Assembly: GCA_019314425.1 (NCBI GenBank)
Contig: JAFCZI010000201.1
Span: 1-8,294, forward strand
DNA length: 8,294 nucleotides
Source of the DNA: Deltaproteobacteria bacterium
GTDB taxonomy: Bacteria; Desulfobacterota; DSM-4660; Desulfatiglandales; Desulfatiglandaceae
Reading direction: 5' to 3'
Below, one piece after another: positions 6,753 to 8,294 of this stretch. Made by a program: the position numbers and the translations under genes. Every line of letters starts with the position of its first letter. Within the stretch, counting starts at the first letter, position 1. A model generated the notes under the pieces. That model was given only the letters and a program-made list of their open reading frames with translations, had not been told where the DNA came from and did not search any database.

Positions 6753-8153
6753 ATGGACGAAACAGAATCCAGACGACCCAAGGATGAATGCGGTATTTTT
6801 GCGGTTTACGGCCATGAGGATGCGGCCAAACTGACCTATTTCGGGCTTTACGCCTTGCAGCACCGGGGGCAGGAGAGTGCGGGCATCGTGGTTTCCGACG
6901 GAAAGCAGGTTGTGGAGCACAAGGCCATGGGGTTGGTTCCCGAGATTTTTAACGAACGAATCTTAAATGGGCTCAAAGGAAATATGGCCCTGGGACATGT
7001 GCGGTATTCCACCACGGGATCTTCCATCCTGGCCAATGCTCAGCCCTTTCGGGTGCGTCATGCGGGCCAATCCATGTCCATCGCCCATAACGGCAATATC
7101 GTCAATGCCCATCAGATCCGTTCGGAACTGGAACAGAACGGGTCTATTTTTCAGACCACCATGGACAGCGAGGTGGTGTTGCACCTGACGGCCCAGCGAA
7201 TGAACCTCGGCGTGGAACAAGCCATGATCGAGGCCATGGATCAACTTCGGGGCGCCTACTCGGTGGTGGTCATGACCGAAGACAGCCTCATCGCCGCCAA
7301 GGACCCCAATGGTTTTCGCCCGCTGTGCCTGGGGAAACTCAATTCCGGATATGTTCTGGCTTCAGAAACCTGCGCCTTTGATCTGGTGGAAGCGGAATTT
7401 GTCCGGTTTATCGAGCCCGGCGAGATTGTGATCATCAATAAAGAGGGTGTTAAGAGCATTCATTCGGGCATTTCATCCCGCCGAAGTCAGTGTATTTTTG
7501 AATTGATCTATTTTGCCCGACCGGACAGTAATGTATTCGGCGAGAACGTCTATCTCTTTCGAAAGCGGCAGGGAGCGCTTCTGGCCAGGGAATATCCTAT
7601 GGACGTGGATTTTGTGATGCCTTTTCCCGATTCCGGGAATTACGCGGCCATCGGTTACGCCCAGGCATCAGGGATTCCGCTGGAAATGGGCATGATTCGA
7701 AACCACTACATCGGCAGGACTTTTATCCAGCCGTCCCAGAGCATGCGGGATTTCGGGGTGAAGGTGAAACTGAACCCGGTGAAGGAATTACTGAAGGACA
7801 AACGGGTGCTGATCATGGAAGATTCTATTATCCGGGGCACCACCGCCAAGACCCGGGTTAAAACCCTGCGCGAGATTGGCGCCAAAGAGGTCCACATGGT
7901 GGTCAGTTGCCCGCCCCACGCCTATCCCTGCCATTACGGCATTGATTTTTCCACCCGGGGCGAATTGATTGCGGGCAGCAAATCTGTGGATGAAATAAGG
8001 GATTTCGTGGGCCTGGACAGTCTGGGCTACCTCTCCATCGACAACCTGAAAAAAGCCACAGCCATCCCCGACCAAGACCTCTGTTTTGCCTGCTTTAACG
8101 GGGAATACCCCGTCCCCATCGAAAAAGGAATCTCCAAGTTCTGTCTTGAATAA
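6753..8153 (+). CDS. purF: Amidophosphoribosyltransferase (glutamine PRPP amidotransferase), iron-sulfur type
   Basis: PurF makes 5-phosphoribosylamine from PRPP and glutamine, the first committed step of purine synthesis. Its 466 residues suit the shorter Bacillus-type class. The first 12 residues (MDETESRRPKDE) look like a propeptide that is removed to expose Cys13 of CGIFAVYG as the N-terminal nucleophile. The glutaminase domain (13-240) also shows GHVRYSTTG with Arg84, AHNGN with Asn113 and Gly114, and Asp138. The phosphoribosyltransferase domain has the PRPP loop VLIMEDSIIRGTT (352-364). The usual first Asp of this loop is Glu here, a conservative change. Cys247, Cys393, Cys444 and Cys447 (in LCFACF) match the four ligands of the [4Fe-4S] cluster of B. 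subtilis PurF, which makes that enzyme oxygen-sensitive and fits an anaerobic host. It lies 39 bases after carB and is probably co-transcribed, linking pyrimidine and purine synthesis. It looks intact. Confidence 0.97.
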   Translation: MDETESRRPKDECGIFAVYGHEDAAKLTYFGLYALQHRGQESAGIVVSDGKQVVEHKAMGLVPEIFNERILNGLKGNMALGHVRYSTTGSSILANAQPFRVRHAGQSMSIAHNGNIVNAHQIRSELEQNGSIFQTTMDSEVVLHLTAQRMNLGVEQAMIEAMDQLRGAYSVVVMTEDSLIAAKDPNGFRPLCLGKLNSGYVLASETCAFDLVEAEFVRFIEPGEIVIINKEGVKSIHSGISSRRSQCIFELIYFARPDSNVFGENVYLFRKRQGALLAREYPMDVDFVMPFPDSGNYAAIGYAQASGIPLEMGMIRNHYIGRTFIQPSQSMRDFGVKVKLNPVKELLKDKRVLIMEDSIIRGTTAKTRVKTLREIGAKEVHMVVSCPPHAYPCHYGIDFSTRGELIAGSKSVDEIRDFVGLDSLGYLSIDNLKKATAIPDQDLCFACFNGEYPVPIEKGISKFCLE

Positions 8154-8155
8154 AA

Positions 8156-8180
8156 TTGATGGCCCCGTAAAAAGTCACGA
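8156..8180. repeat. Possible end of a dispersed intergenic repeat
   Basis: Three bases after the purF stop is a stretch reading TTGATGGCCCCG then TAAAAAGTCACGA. It resembles a TGATGG-C-CGTAAAAAGTC motif that I recall at the ends of small dispersed elements in Desulfobacterota genomes. Only one copy is in the window, so repetition cannot be shown here. From 8181 to the window end I see no gene, clear terminator or promoter; one short minus-strand frame of about 20 codons carries no evidence of being real. Confidence 0.35.
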
Positions 8181-8294
8181 ATCTATTTGGGTGTGGCTCT
8201 TTTCCATTTTTCGATATGACGATCCCGTTGTTGCTTTCCGATTCATTGGTCTGACGAGAGTTTACTTGATTACCTTAAGATGGCCGGTATCCTT

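Noticed and set aside
8181..8294. Short minus-strand frame with MNRKATTGSSYRKMEK-like translation
   Set aside because: It is only about 20 codons, has no ribosome site or recognisable family, and runs to a stop inside the repeat-like stretch.

Overview
The window reads as a piece of a Gram-negative bacterial chromosome, most likely from the sulfate-reducing Desulfobacterota (former Deltaproteobacteria). That placement is an inference from the style of the CarA, CarB and PurF proteins, from an iron-sulfur type PurF with a propeptide, and from a GATGGCCCCGTAAAAAGTC-like intergenic repeat after purF that I remember from such genomes. All recognisable genes are on the + strand.

Left part (1-2181), accessory: the C-terminal end of a large DUF1156/COG1743-type adenine-specific DNA methylase with a DPPY motif (its start lies off the window) overlaps by 20 bases a PD-(D/E)XK nuclease-like gene. 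The pair looks like a restriction-modification or defence module. The nuclease gene appears to carry a one-base loss in a run of Gs near 2063-2065. The frame closes at 2083, but a further 38 codons that look like its natural C-terminus continue in the next frame to 2181.

Boundary (2182-2331): a 150-base gap begins with a compact imperfect palindrome at about 2198-2273 that has the layout of an integron attC site. It has outer TAAC/GTTA boxes, a 7-bp inner stem, and a longer imperfect stem with extra bases only on the 5' arm. It starts 16 bases after the nuclease tail and points the way expected if the nuclease were a cassette gene. It separates accessory DNA from housekeeping genes.

Right part (2332-8153), core nucleotide synthesis: carA and carB (small and large subunits of carbamoyl-phosphate synthetase) and purF (first committed step of purine synthesis) lie close together and are probably co-transcribed. 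carA and purF look intact. carB is broken into two overlapping frames, 3503-5062 and 5037-6713. Comparison with remembered CarB sequences suggests a missing segment of roughly 68 bases in the connecting (oligomerisation) region, which both removes about 23 residues and shifts the frame. Both ATP-grasp halves and the C-terminal allosteric domain are otherwise well preserved, so the lesion is recent, an assembly error, or a nascent split gene.

The last 141 bases hold no gene that I can support, only the repeat-like stretch. Two frame disruptions in 8.3 kb make sequence quality a real question here.
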